From positions 1-22,509 of the forward strand of contig PEUR01000031.1 in the NCBI GenBank assembly GCA_002780675.1: 22,509 nt of DNA, read 5' to 3'. Positions within the stretch are counted from its first letter, which is position 1. Every line of letters starts with the position of its first letter. Below the pieces are notes generated by a model. That model saw only the letters and a program-made list of their open reading frames with translations, did no database searches and was not told where the DNA came from. The position numbers and the translations under genes were made by a program. This DNA is from Gallionellales bacterium CG03_land_8_20_14_0_80_55_15. GTDB taxonomy: Bacteria > Pseudomonadota > Gammaproteobacteria > Burkholderiales > Gallionellaceae. Below are positions 15,329 through 22,509 of this stretch, one piece after another.

Positions 15329-15423
15329 TGCCAGCCAACATGTCGCCTGACGGCTCGTGTTGCTGAATGCAAGGCAGGGGTTTCAAACCGATAAGAAATG
15401 AGGATAAACCAAACAATGCTCGC

Positions 15424-15455
15424 AAAAAGGCCAGGGTTATTAACCTGGCCTTTTT
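15424..15455. terminator. Strong bidirectional intrinsic terminator
   Basis: AAAAAGGCCAGG pairs perfectly with CCTGGCCTTTTT around an eight-base loop, with an A run on one side and a T run on the other, so it can stop transcription from either direction. It lies 230 bases past mlaA and probably ends that transcript. Confidence 0.85.
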
Positions 15456-15589
15456 GTTGCTTAAAGGATAATTTTCTGAAATTCTCGGCAAATCTGTGTA
15501 ATCTTCGTACCTGCTAAATGGATTGAACGAGTTTTTCCATTCCACTACGGATAAAGCCATTGATCCTGGGAAAAACTGTTGGAATGGAC

Positions 15590-15647
15590 GTGGGTACGAA
15601 TTTATTCGTACATTCATCGCGTTATGTGCGAATAAATTCGCACCCAC
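15590..15647. repeat. 24-bp inverted repeat (REP/MITE-like palindrome)
   Basis: Left arm 15590-15613 and right arm 15624-15647 match at 22 of 24 positions around a ten-base loop. The core is CGAATTTATTCG / CGAATAAATTCG, flanked by GTGGGT and ACCCAC. Each arm is itself nearly palindromic. No T run follows, so it is not an obvious terminator. It looks like a dispersed palindromic element. Confidence 0.7.
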
Positions 15648-15708
15648 AAACCCTGTTTAACCTCATGAAATTATTGGTAAACTTCAGTTAACTGCCGGAT
15701 TCAGGTTG

Positions 15709-16899
15709 ATGGAACGTATCACCAAAAAATTATCAGAACAACGAACCGCCCGACTGGTTATAGAACCGGCTGGGAGGCCTCGGCTTCCCGGCGACACATC
15801 AAGTATCAAAAACGCCTCGTCCATTAGAGTGAGTTGTACCGGGGCTTGGGTCATGCAGGAAATCGAGCAACTCAACCAACAGCTAAAACTGACAGTCTGG
15901 CTAGCTAACGGCAACCTGATCTTCGACTGCACGGCACTTACTGCGCTGGACACGACTGGTGCATGGTTGTTGCAGCAGACCATCCAATCCCTACAGCAGC
16001 ACGGACACGCGGTCACGCTAAATGGGCTAAAACCGGAATTCCACACCTTGCTGCAACTCGTCAGTTACAGCGTAAACACGCCGAACACGCCTGCCCCACC
16101 CCAGCCGAATCTGCTCACTCGCATCGGTCGGCGTGCCTGGTACAGCATGATTCGTGTATCGGAAATGCTGGTATTTATCGGCGAAACCGCCATCGTATTG
16201 TGGCATTCCCTGCTCCAGCCGCGCCGCATCCGCTGGCGCGCCATCTTGCACAATCTGCAATCAGCGGGATTTGAAGCCCTGCCGATCGTCGGGCTGCTGT
16301 CTTTTTTGATGGGCTTGGTGATTTCCTACCAGGGCGCTGACCAGTTGCAACGTTTCGGAGCGAATATCTTCATCGCCGATCTGGTGGGGCTTTCCATGCT
16401 GCGCGAACTCTCCCCGCTGTTGACCGCCATCATCGTCGCCGGGCGCTCCGGTTCCGCCTACGCCGCACAGATCGGCACGATGAAAGTTACCGAGGAAATA
16501 GATGCGCTGCGCACCATCGGTGTCGGTCCGACCGAGTTGCTGGTGATACCCAAGTTGCTGGCGCTGGTCATCGCCCTGCCGCTGCTCACGGTGTATGCCG
16601 ATGTCGCCGGACTATTCGGCGGCATGATCATGGCGAGTTCAAAACTGGATGTCAGCTTTACCGTTTTTCTGGATCGCCTCACCGATGCGGTCAGCCTGTC
16701 ATCCTTTCTGACGGGTGTCGGCAAAGCGCCAGTATTTGCCGCCATCATCGCGCTGGTCGGCTGTCATCAGGGCTTTCAGGTCACCGGCAGCGCCGACAGT
16801 GTCGGGCGGCAAACCACCGTGAGCGTGGTTCACTCCATTTTTCTGGTGATCTTGGCAGATGCCATTTTTTCCATAATATTCAATTGGTTGAAAATATGA
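15709..16899 (+). CDS. MCE-type ABC transporter permease with fused N-terminal STAS domain
   Basis: Inner-membrane permease of the MlaE family, 396 residues. Residues 38-122 form a STAS domain (FDCTALTALDTTGAWLLQQ, with Thr82/Thr83 at the switch position), the job done in E. coli by the separate MlaB. The permease (about 135-396) has the family blocks LPIVGLLSFLMGLVISYQGADQL, ELSPLLTAIIVAGRSGSAYAAQIG and MKVTEEIDALRTIGV, then four or five hydrophobic helices and a short C-terminus. The first 35 residues are an unassigned basic stretch. I start at the ATG at 15709 (a TTG lies directly before it); AGG is close upstream, so the ribosome-binding site is mediocre. It overlaps the ATPase gene as ATGA. 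Together with the next three genes it forms a complete MCE lipid transporter, similar in layout to Pseudomonas PA3211-PA3214. Confidence 0.93.
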   Translation: MERITKKLSEQRTARLVIEPAGRPRLPGDTSSIKNASSIRVSCTGAWVMQEIEQLNQQLKLTVWLANGNLIFDCTALTALDTTGAWLLQQTIQSLQQHGHAVTLNGLKPEFHTLLQLVSYSVNTPNTPAPPQPNLLTRIGRRAWYSMIRVSEMLVFIGETAIVLWHSLLQPRRIRWRAILHNLQSAGFEALPIVGLLSFLMGLVISYQGADQLQRFGANIFIADLVGLSMLRELSPLLTAIIVAGRSGSAYAAQIGTMKVTEEIDALRTIGVGPTELLVIPKLLALVIALPLLTVYADVAGLFGGMIMASSKLDVSFTVFLDRLTDAVSLSSFLTGVGKAPVFAAIIALVGCHQGFQVTGSADSVGRQTTVSVVHSIFLVILADAIFSIIFNWLKI

Positions 16900-17702
16900 G
16901 TCCGCCATCTGCCCAAGCCGTCATAGACATCCGCAACCTGTATAGCCGGTTCGGACAGAATGTGGTGCATGACGATATCAGCCTGACCGTGCAACCCCGG
17001 GAGATTTTCGCGCTGGTGGGGGGCAGCGGCTGTGGCAAGTCCACGCTGCTGCGCACCATCCTGCTGCTGCAAAAACCGCTGTCGGGTTCGATCAAGGTAT
17101 TCGGGCGGGAGGTGATCGGCCTGAACGACGAACAAGCCCTGCCCCTGCGCCGCCGCTTCGGGGTGATGTTCGAGCGCGGCGCGCTGTTCAGTTCCATGAC
17201 GGTCGCCGAAAATGTCGGCATGGTGTTGCGCGAACACACGCAACTCGGCCCAGAGTTAATCGCCAAGGTCGCCGCGCTGAAAATCGCGCTGACCGGTTTA
17301 CCCGCCGATGCGGGCGGCAAATATCCCAGCGAACTGAGCGGTGGAATGCGCAAACGCGCGGCTCTGGCACGCGCCATCGCGCTCGACCCGGAACTGCTTT
17401 TTCTCGACGAACCCACCGCCGGCCTCGATCCGCTCAGCGCCAGCGGCATAGACGAACTGGTGAAGGGCTTGCGCGATGCGCTGGGATTGACCATTATGCT
17501 GGTCACGCATGATCTCGACCTGCTGTGGCGAGTGGCAGACCGGGTCGCCGTGCTGGGTGAGGGGCATATTCTGGGCGTAGGTACGATGACGGAGCTATCA
17601 AAGATGGAACACCCGATCATCCGGGAATACTTTTACGGACCGCGCGGACGGGCGGCGAGCGAACAGGCAGAGGAAGCGTCTAGGCAATGGAAGAGAAAGT
17701 AA
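16896..17702 (+). CDS. MCE transporter ATP-binding protein (MlaF-like)
   Basis: The ATPase that drives the MCE lipid transporter, 268 residues, cytosolic face of the inner membrane. Walker A GGSGCGKST at 42-50, signature ELSGGMRKRAALARA at about 146-160, Walker B LLFLDEPTAGLDP at 167-179 with catalytic Glu172, and the switch histidine H205 (MLVTHDLD). The segment MFERGALFSSMTVAENV (91-107) matches the MlaF Q-loop block FQSGALF, but the glutamine is Glu93 here. The C-terminus ends in a charged helix (ASEQAEEASRQWKRK). Start: the ATG at 16896, which overlaps the permease stop by four bases; an upstream TTG would add four codons. The next gene starts 16 bases inside its 3' end. The order permease-ATPase-MCE is typical. 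Confidence 0.94.
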   Translation: MSPPSAQAVIDIRNLYSRFGQNVVHDDISLTVQPREIFALVGGSGCGKSTLLRTILLLQKPLSGSIKVFGREVIGLNDEQALPLRRRFGVMFERGALFSSMTVAENVGMVLREHTQLGPELIAKVAALKIALTGLPADAGGKYPSELSGGMRKRAALARAIALDPELLFLDEPTAGLDPLSASGIDELVKGLRDALGLTIMLVTHDLDLLWRVADRVAVLGEGHILGVGTMTELSKMEHPIIREYFYGPRGRAASEQAEEASRQWKRK

Positions 17703-18601
17703 ATTTTGCAGTGGTCGGCGTTTTTGTCTTGCTGCTGGGTGCTGCCCTGATAGGCGGTGTGCTGTGGTTTTCCAGCGGAAAATCCTACAATCAGGTTTAC
17801 GACATTTACCAGACTTACATGAGCGAATCCGTTTCCGGCCTCAACCTCAATGCGCCCGTGCGTTACCGGGGAGTCGAGGTGGGACAGGTGCAGGAAATCA
17901 GGCTCGCACCGGGCAATGTCGAGCAAGTGCAACTGACCCTGGGCATCCTGCGCGGTACACCCATCAAGGCGGACACGATAGCCTTGCTCCAGACGCACGG
18001 CTTGACCGGCATTACCTTTGTCGAACTGAGCGGCGGCAGTCACGATGGCCTCACGCTGCAAGCCAAGGAAGGCGAGCGATACCCCATCATTCAATCCGGT
18101 CCCTCGCTCATCACCCGACTGGATACTTCAGTCACCGCCTTGCTCGGCAATCTCAACCGCACCAGCCAAAACATCAACACCTTGCTGGATGCAGATAACC
18201 GCAAAGCGATTAAAAACACCTTAAAAGATGTCGAATCCCTGTCTCACACATTGGCGGCACGGCAGGCAGAAATTGATTCCAGCCTGAAAAATGCGGCGCA
18301 AACGCTGGACAATACGGCGCGCTTCAGCGGCGAACTGCCCCAACTCGCGCAGCGCATCCAACACAGCACAGCAACGTTTGACCGCATGTCAGACGAGCTG
18401 ACGCGGGCAGCCACCAGCACCCGCACCGCAATGGATGGCACCCGGCAATTCACCAGCGAAACACTCCCGGAAATTCACCAACTGGTGCTCGAATTGCACG
18501 ATTTGACCCAGTCCTTGCAACGCGTCAGCGGAGAATTGGAACAGAATCCAAGCGCCTTGCTGTATGGCAAATCCGCTGCCAAACGCGGCCCCGGAGAATG
18601 A
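17687..18601 (+). CDS. MCE-domain periplasmic lipid-binding protein (MlaD-like)
   Basis: Inner-membrane-anchored periplasmic protein whose MCE domains form a hexameric ring through which lipid passes. It has 304 residues. One N-terminal membrane helix (about 7-28, VGVFVLLLGAALIGGVLWF), a single MCE domain at about 38-118 (SGLNLNAPVRYRGVEVGQVQEI and GLTGITFVELSGG), then a long helical C-terminal part (about 140-290) rich in heptads, which could form the needle-like extension seen in some MCE proteins. The start ATG at 17687 lies inside the ATPase 3' end with AGAGGAAG upstream, a good site. The stop codon falls in the first unit of a tandem repeat that also carries the ribosome-binding site of the next gene. 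Confidence 0.94.
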   Translation: MEEKVNFAVVGVFVLLLGAALIGGVLWFSSGKSYNQVYDIYQTYMSESVSGLNLNAPVRYRGVEVGQVQEIRLAPGNVEQVQLTLGILRGTPIKADTIALLQTHGLTGITFVELSGGSHDGLTLQAKEGERYPIIQSGPSLITRLDTSVTALLGNLNRTSQNINTLLDADNRKAIKNTLKDVESLSHTLAARQAEIDSSLKNAAQTLDNTARFSGELPQLAQRIQHSTATFDRMSDELTRAATSTRTAMDGTRQFTSETLPEIHQLVLELHDLTQSLQRVSGELEQNPSALLYGKSAAKRGPGE

Positions 18602-18632
18602 ACATGAAGCATGGAGAATCAACATGAAGATG
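18593..18632 (+). repeat. Tandem 20-bp duplication of ribosome-binding site and start codon
   Basis: Units 18593-18612 and 18613-18632 are adjacent and agree at 17 of the first 18 bases; each contains GGAGAAT, then AACATGAAG. The first unit overlaps the stop codon of the MCE gene; the second holds the start of the lipoprotein gene. Confidence 0.85.
18604..18627 (+). CDS. Seven-codon leader ORF (MKHGEST) before the lipoprotein gene
   Basis: The duplicated start region gives an ATG at 18604, preceded at five bases by GGAGAA. It is followed by six codons and a TGA whose T is the middle base of the lipoprotein ATG (ATGA overlap). The reading is certain from the sequence, but whether it is translated is unknown. 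It could couple lipoprotein translation to initiation here. Confidence 0.4.
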   Translation: MKHGEST

Positions 18633-19232
18633 GCTCTGTCTTGCTGGATGACTTTCGCAATCGCCCTGCTGCTGGGGGGGTGCAGCGCCTTGCAGCCGCC
18701 CAAGGTGGCAAACACCCATTTCTACACGCTGGATGCAATCTCCGCCATTAACCCCGTCCAACAAAAAATTCCACAGGTACTGGCGATCAGTATGCCGGGC
18801 GCACGACCGGGCTTTGACACCCCGCAAATCGCCTATCAGCGCCAGCCGCTGGAACTGGAATATTTCGCTACCCAGCGCTGGGTGGATACACCCGCCAAGA
18901 TGTTAAGACCGTTATTGGTACAAACGCTTGAACCCGTTTTTCAGGCGGTTATAGCGGCTCCTGGCAGTATTCATGCCGACCTCAGGCTGGATACCGAGCT
19001 GATCCGGCTGCAACAAGACTTCTCGCTTCAGCCCAGCCTGATACACCTTATGCTTCGTGTGCAGTTAATTGATTTAAAAGATAAAAATGTTATATCCACC
19101 AAGCTGTTCGACGTAACTGAAACGGCGGCTTCCGAAGATGCTTACGGCGGAGTGGTCGCAGCCAACCGTGCCTTGCTGCGGGTGTTGGAACAATTGCCGG
19201 AATTTTGCCGAAAAGCGTCTTCCCGCCAATGA
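18624..19232 (+). CDS. ABC-type transport auxiliary lipoprotein (PqiC/DUF330 family)
   Basis: Outer-membrane lipoprotein of the family that includes PqiC (YmbA), expected to receive or hand over lipid at the outer end of the MCE channel. It has 202 residues. The N-terminus MKMALSCWMTFAIALLLGGC is a lipoprotein signal peptide with lipobox LGGC at C20. The mature part has the family's FYTLDAIS, then LAISMPGARPGFDTPQIAYQ and YFATQRWVDTPAKML. The start is the ATG at 18624 with GGAGAA five bases upstream. A longer frame upstream lacks any site and would break the signal peptide. It replaces MlaC, which is absent, in an operon that otherwise looks Mla-like. It ends 82 bases before the next gene, the only real gap in the operon. 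Confidence 0.9.
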   Translation: MKMALSCWMTFAIALLLGGCSALQPPKVANTHFYTLDAISAINPVQQKIPQVLAISMPGARPGFDTPQIAYQRQPLELEYFATQRWVDTPAKMLRPLLVQTLEPVFQAVIAAPGSIHADLRLDTELIRLQQDFSLQPSLIHLMLRVQLIDLKDKNVISTKLFDVTETAASEDAYGGVVAANRALLRVLEQLPEFCRKASSRQ

Positions 19233-19314
19233 AAAAGCGCGCCAACGGGGTGTAATATACCGCTGCATCAGTTGGTTTATTGGCTATTTAACTCAATATT
19301 TCAGGAGAATTATC

Positions 19315-20004
19315 ATGGACAACAAGACAGACAACACGCACAACATTGCCGCACTGGAATCCGAAGTACGCGCTGCCGTCGAGCAGGGGCATGACGTGCA
19401 GGAAACGGTACGCCAGCTGACGTTGCGCAAGATCAGCGCACGCTCGCTGGACATCGAATCCCTGCGCCAGATCACCCTTGCGGTGGTGCGTGGCGCACGC
19501 GCCGGGGCGCAGAAGGAATTGAGTAAATCGGCGGCACAGGCCAGCATTGCCAAAGCCCAGCTCAAACAGGCTATCACCGGACTGGATGTCGCGCTGGCAC
19601 AGTTCGCCGAAGCCACCAAACTTGCTTTGCAAGAAGCCGCCGGACGGGCGCAACGCTATTCCAGCGAAGACCTCTCCCGCACCCGCGCCGACCTTGAAAC
19701 ACTGGAAACAATCTTTCTGGAAACGCTGCAAGCCTCGGCATCCAGCAGTAAGGACGCGGCGGGGGATATTCTGCATGACCTTGCCGCCCATAGCCGCACC
19801 CATGGTTCCGCCGTGGGCGCGCAACTGCAAGAAACGCTGTCCGTCATCACCCACCAATTGGCGACGACGGGACGCAGCCAGGTTGCAGCAGGGCTGCATT
19901 TGGCGAAAGCCACGTCTGATCTAGTGCGCCAGATTGCCGCCGGGGTACTCACTGGCCTTGCCGACCATGTCACGCCAGGCTCATCAAAAGAAAAGGAAAA
20001 CTGA
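19315..20004 (+). CDS. Helical phasin-like protein of unknown function (DUF6781-like)
   Basis: I do not know its function. The 229-residue protein is Ala/Gln/Leu-rich and almost wholly helical by eye, with amphipathic runs such as SIAKAQLKQAITGLDVALAQF and ETLETIFLETLQASAS; it has no signal peptide, no membrane segment and no cysteine. It ends in GSSKEKEN. The appearance resembles phasins, which coat lipid or polyester granules, and I recall a DUF6781 family of this type, but I cannot verify the assignment. The start is firm: AGGAGAA lies five bases before the ATG. Its stop TGA overlaps the kinase ATG by one base (TGATG), so the two are translationally coupled and probably act together. No polyhydroxyalkanoate genes are in view, which weakens a granule role. 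Confidence 0.8.
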   Translation: MDNKTDNTHNIAALESEVRAAVEQGHDVQETVRQLTLRKISARSLDIESLRQITLAVVRGARAGAQKELSKSAAQASIAKAQLKQAITGLDVALAQFAEATKLALQEAAGRAQRYSSEDLSRTRADLETLETIFLETLQASASSSKDAAGDILHDLAAHSRTHGSAVGAQLQETLSVITHQLATTGRSQVAAGLHLAKATSDLVRQIAAGVLTGLADHVTPGSSKEKEN

Positions 20005-21725
20005 TGCTTTGGCAGGCCATGATGGCAGTGCGAGACATTTCGCGTCTACATGACATTGCCAGCATCCTGATACGCTACGGCTTTGGCGACATCCTGAGCC
20101 GCATGGGACTGTCCAATGCGCTGGAAAAAGCTGGCAAGGCGCTACACCACAGTGATGCAGAGGAATACGCTCACCTTGCGCCGCCTGTCAGGGTGCGCCG
20201 TGCGCTGGAAGAAATGGGGCCGACTTTCGTCAAACTTGGCCAGGTACTCGCCACTCGGGTGGATTTGTTTGAACCGGAGTGGATTGCCGAATTCAGCAAA
20301 CTCCAGGACAGCGCCCCCCCGGTTCCTTACGCTGCCGTGCATCAGCAACTCTGCGAGGACTTGGGCGCACCGCCCGAAGAAATATTCGCCGCATTCAATC
20401 CAGAACCCATCGCGGCAGCCTCCATTGCACAGGTTTACCGCGCCCGACTCACGGACGGCAGCGAAGTTGTGGTCAAAGTGCGTCGCCCCGGCATCCGTCC
20501 TATCATCGAATCCGACTTGCGCTGGCTGGTGCGACTGTCTGAACTTGCCGAAACGGAAAACCCCGAATTACGCAGCTTTTGTCCGCAGCAAGTAATCAGC
20601 CAGTTTGCCCAGTCGCTGCGCCGCGAACTCAATTTTTCTGTCGAATGCCGCAATGCCGAACATATCGCGGAAAATTTTGCCCATTATTCCGATGAAGATC
20701 AGCCAGGCAGCCTGCCCCCCGACTTGCTCCCTGCCCCACCCATCATCGTCATCCCGCACGTTTATTGGCAGTGGACGGGCGAGCGGGTGTGCGTTCAGGA
20801 ATATATAGACGGCATTCCGGGGCGCAAACTTCAGGACGTTGACAAGGCCGGGCTGAATCGCAAAATCCTCGCCCGGCGCGGCTCGCGTGCCGTGTTGAAA
20901 ATGATTGTCGAGGACGGTTTTTTTCACGCTGACCCGCACCCCGGCAACGTATTCTATTTACCCGGCAACCGCATCGCCTTCATTGACTTTGGCATGGTAG
21001 GCAGGCTGACCGAAGCGCGCCGCGAACAAATGATCAGCCTGTTGCTGGGGCTGGTTAAACACGAGTCCAAACGGGTACTCGACGTGATGCTCGACTGGAC
21101 AGGCGACAGTGTGACGGACGAGGCCGGGCTGCAACTGGAGCTTCAGACCTTCGTTGACCAATACCACGGCTTGCCGCTCAAACAACTCAGCCTGGGCAAC
21201 ATGCTCTCCGACATGGTAGCCATTCTGCGCCAACACAGGTTGCTCCTGCCCGCCGATCTGGCGCTGCTGGTCAAATCCTTCATATCGCTGGAAGGCATGG
21301 GGCGTGAACTCGACCCGGATTTTGACATCGCCAGCGAGGCGATGCCCATGCTGGAACAGGCATTGCGCACACGTTACTCCCCCTCGGCAATCCTCAAACG
21401 CGGTGGGCGCTCGCTCGGCGAAGCTTTGTCACTGATTGCGGGCCTGCCTCACGACCTGTCACAACTGCTGCGCGCCGCGCGCCGTGGGCGGCTGGAAATC
21501 CACATCGAAATCGCCCACCTCAAACATGTCGGCAACCAACTGGACGGTGCAGTCAACCGGCTGGCCTTGGGCTTGATCGTTGCCGCGCTGATTGTCGGCT
21601 CTTCCATCGTGATGACCGTGGATGGCCTGCACTGGCTGGGAATGTTCGGTTTCCTCTGCGCCAGCCTGAGCGGGCTGTGGCTGCTGCTCTCGATATGGAA
21701 AAGCAACCACGCCGACCGGGACTAA
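20004..21725 (+). CDS. ABC1/AarF/UbiB-family atypical kinase
   Basis: A 573-residue protein-kinase-like enzyme of the family that includes UbiB, COQ8 and other quinone/lipid-linked proteins. N-terminal KxGQ motif KLGQVLATR starts at residue 77; the Ala-rich loop PIAAASIAQVYRA (135-147) replaces the usual Gly-rich loop; the nucleotide-binding lysine is K158 (VVVKVRRPG). The HADPHPGN catalytic motif is at 308-315, and DFG at 328-330. Two hydrophobic helices at the C-terminus (RLALGLIVAALIVGSSIVM and GMFGFLCASLSGLWLLLSIW) anchor it in the membrane. All key residues are present, so it should be active. The usual ubiE-ubiJ partners are absent, so it is probably a paralogue rather than the main UbiB. 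It starts one base within the stop of the preceding gene; AAGGAAAA is the ribosome-binding site. Confidence 0.93.
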   Translation: MLWQAMMAVRDISRLHDIASILIRYGFGDILSRMGLSNALEKAGKALHHSDAEEYAHLAPPVRVRRALEEMGPTFVKLGQVLATRVDLFEPEWIAEFSKLQDSAPPVPYAAVHQQLCEDLGAPPEEIFAAFNPEPIAAASIAQVYRARLTDGSEVVVKVRRPGIRPIIESDLRWLVRLSELAETENPELRSFCPQQVISQFAQSLRRELNFSVECRNAEHIAENFAHYSDEDQPGSLPPDLLPAPPIIVIPHVYWQWTGERVCVQEYIDGIPGRKLQDVDKAGLNRKILARRGSRAVLKMIVEDGFFHADPHPGNVFYLPGNRIAFIDFGMVGRLTEARREQMISLLLGLVKHESKRVLDVMLDWTGDSVTDEAGLQLELQTFVDQYHGLPLKQLSLGNMLSDMVAILRQHRLLLPADLALLVKSFISLEGMGRELDPDFDIASEAMPMLEQALRTRYSPSAILKRGGRSLGEALSLIAGLPHDLSQLLRAARRGRLEIHIEIAHLKHVGNQLDGAVNRLALGLIVAALIVGSSIVMTVDGLHWLGMFGFLCASLSGLWLLLSIWKSNHADRD

Positions 21726-21779
21726 AAAAGCCCTTCCGGCGCAGACAGAAATTGCTTAAATTATCATATAAATCAATAA

Positions 21780-22509
21780 CTAACGTCCATTTCGCAAAGC
21801 CTCGATACGTTCTTCGAGCGGCGGATGGGTCATGAACAGCCGACTGAAACCCCCGCTACCGGAAATGCCCGAGGCCGCCATCTGCTTGGGCAAGGAAGCC
21901 TGTTCGTGATTGCCTTTCAGCTTTTCCAGCGCGGCGATCATCTTGTTGCGCCCGGCAAGCGAGGCACCGCCCGCATCGGCGCGGAATTCGCGCTGGCGTG
22001 AAAACCACATCACGATAATGCTGGCCAGCACGCCCAATACCAGTTGCGCGACGATTTCCGCCACGAATGAACCGATGCCGGGGCCGCGCTCTTCGCCCTC
22101 CTTGCGCAGCAAAGAGTCCACGAAGATGCCGAACAGCTTGGAGAAGAACACCACGAAAGTGTTCACCACGCCCTGGATCAGCGCCAGCGTCACCATATCG
22201 CCATTGGCGACGTGGCTGATTTCGTGCGCCAGCACCGCTTCCGCCTCGTCGCGGCTCATGCTGTGCAACAGACCGGTGCTGACGGCGACCAATGCGGCAT
22301 TTTTGTTCCAGCCGGTGGCAAACGCGTTCACATCCGGCGCGTCATAAATCGCCACTTCCGGCAATCCAATACCGGCAGCGTGTGCCTGACGAGTCACCGT
22401 TTCGACCAGCCAGCGTTCGGTCGGATCGGACGGCGTTTCGATGACTTGCGCATTCACCATACGCTTGGCCGACCACTTGGACATAAACAACGAAATGATC
22501 GAACCGGCA
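21780..22509 (-). CDS. htpX: Membrane protease HtpX (N-terminus cut by window edge)
   Basis: Zinc metalloprotease of the inner membrane that degrades misfolded membrane proteins, with its active site in the cytosol. About 243 residues are visible; the first 50 or so, with the two N-terminal membrane helices, lie beyond the window. The frame stays open to the edge ([10 protein letters not shown]), matching the E. coli GSFVSLLMSKW region, so the internal ATG at 22490 is not the start. Zinc motif HEISH in [17 protein letters not shown], membrane helices [14 protein letters not shown] and [13 protein letters not shown], then [15 protein letters not shown] with the third zinc ligand Glu, and the typical end [16 protein letters not shown]. 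The gene converges with the kinase gene, with 54 bases between the stops and no clear terminator. Confidence 0.96.
   Translation of the reverse strand, partial: AGSIISLFMSKWSAKRMVNAQVIETPSDPTERWLVETVTRQAHAAGIGLPEVAIYDAPDVNAFATGWNKNAALVAVSTGLLHSMSRDEAEAVLAHEISHVANGDMVTLALIQGVVNTFVVFFSKLFGIFVDSLLRKEGEERGPGIGSFVAEIVAQLVLGVLASIIVMWFSRQREFRADAGGASLAGRNKMIAALEKLKGNHEQASLPKQMAASGISGSGGFSRLFMTHPPLEERIEALRNGR

Larger units (their letters stand above)
15194..15708. other. 515-bp non-coding hairpin island between mlaA and the MCE operon
   Basis: No credible gene. In order it holds four short hairpins (15209-15328), a strong intrinsic terminator (15424-15455), a small AGTTTTTCC/GGAAAAACT inverted repeat (15530-15577) and a 24-bp inverted repeat (15590-15647). 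No clear promoter for the downstream operon is visible. The mix suggests that mobile-element debris has landed between mlaA and its terminator. Confidence 0.6.

Noticed and set aside
15285..15647. Minus-strand open frame of 120 codons through the hairpin island
   Set aside because: It runs through the terminator and the inverted repeat and shows no transposase motif; only its last 30 codons might be a relic of a tnpB end.
21726..21779. Terminator between the kinase gene and htpX
   Set aside because: There is an A run and GCCC/CCGGC, but no complementary arm that forms a stable stem.
1..22509. tRNA genes, rRNA, CRISPR arrays, phage or toxin-antitoxin modules
   Set aside because: No cloverleaf, regularly spaced repeat or matching protein motif was seen on either strand by eye.

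Overview
The window is about 22.5 kb of ordinary, densely coded bacterial chromosome with moderately high GC. It most likely comes from a betaproteobacterium; a Nitrosomonadales/Gallionellaceae-like lineage is my guess, not a demonstrated fact. Supporting signs are the pgeF-rluD block divergent from bamD, a Gram-negative envelope gene set (BamD, MlaA, an MCE transporter) and protein sequences of betaproteobacterial type. I see no tRNA, rRNA, CRISPR array, phage or intact transposon.

Layout, left to right. 1-2309 (minus): the 5' part of nadK (NAD kinase), then a YheS-type ABC-F ATPase. 2459-3514 (plus): a soluble GGDEF diguanylate cyclase. 3730-4758 (minus): a zincin metalloprotease with a PPC-like C-terminal domain and a 400-bp untranslated upstream stretch. 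5161-6138 (minus): rlmF. 6543-8957 (minus): a ZIP metal transporter, rimO and a DUF3330-type mini zinc protein. 9093-10916 (plus): yceH and an AI-2E/YdiK-type permease. 10977-12745 (minus): rluD and pgeF, divergent from bamD and a Nudix hydrolase (plus, 12744-14080) with start codons that overlap. 14267-15193 (plus): mlaA. 15194-15708: a 515-bp non-coding island of hairpins, a strong terminator and a long inverted repeat. 15709-21725 (plus): a tightly packed six-gene operon. 21780-22509 (minus): htpX, cut by the window edge.

The six-gene operon is the most interesting part. A STAS-permease fusion, an ABC ATPase, an MCE protein and a PqiC-like lipoprotein form a complete MCE-type envelope lipid transporter. 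They are followed by a helical phasin-like protein and an ABC1/UbiB/AarF-family kinase, which overlap each other by one base. A lipid or quinone trafficking function for the whole set is a reasonable inference, not shown. The lipoprotein start region carries a tandem duplication of its ribosome-binding site and start codon, which creates a seven-codon leader ORF coupled to the gene.

Several promoters share a -10 box followed by a GC-rich discriminator (nadK, the ZIP gene, bamD, mlaA). For nadK, yheS and rluD a -10-like box lies only 6-7 bases from the ATG, which suggests leaderless transcripts.
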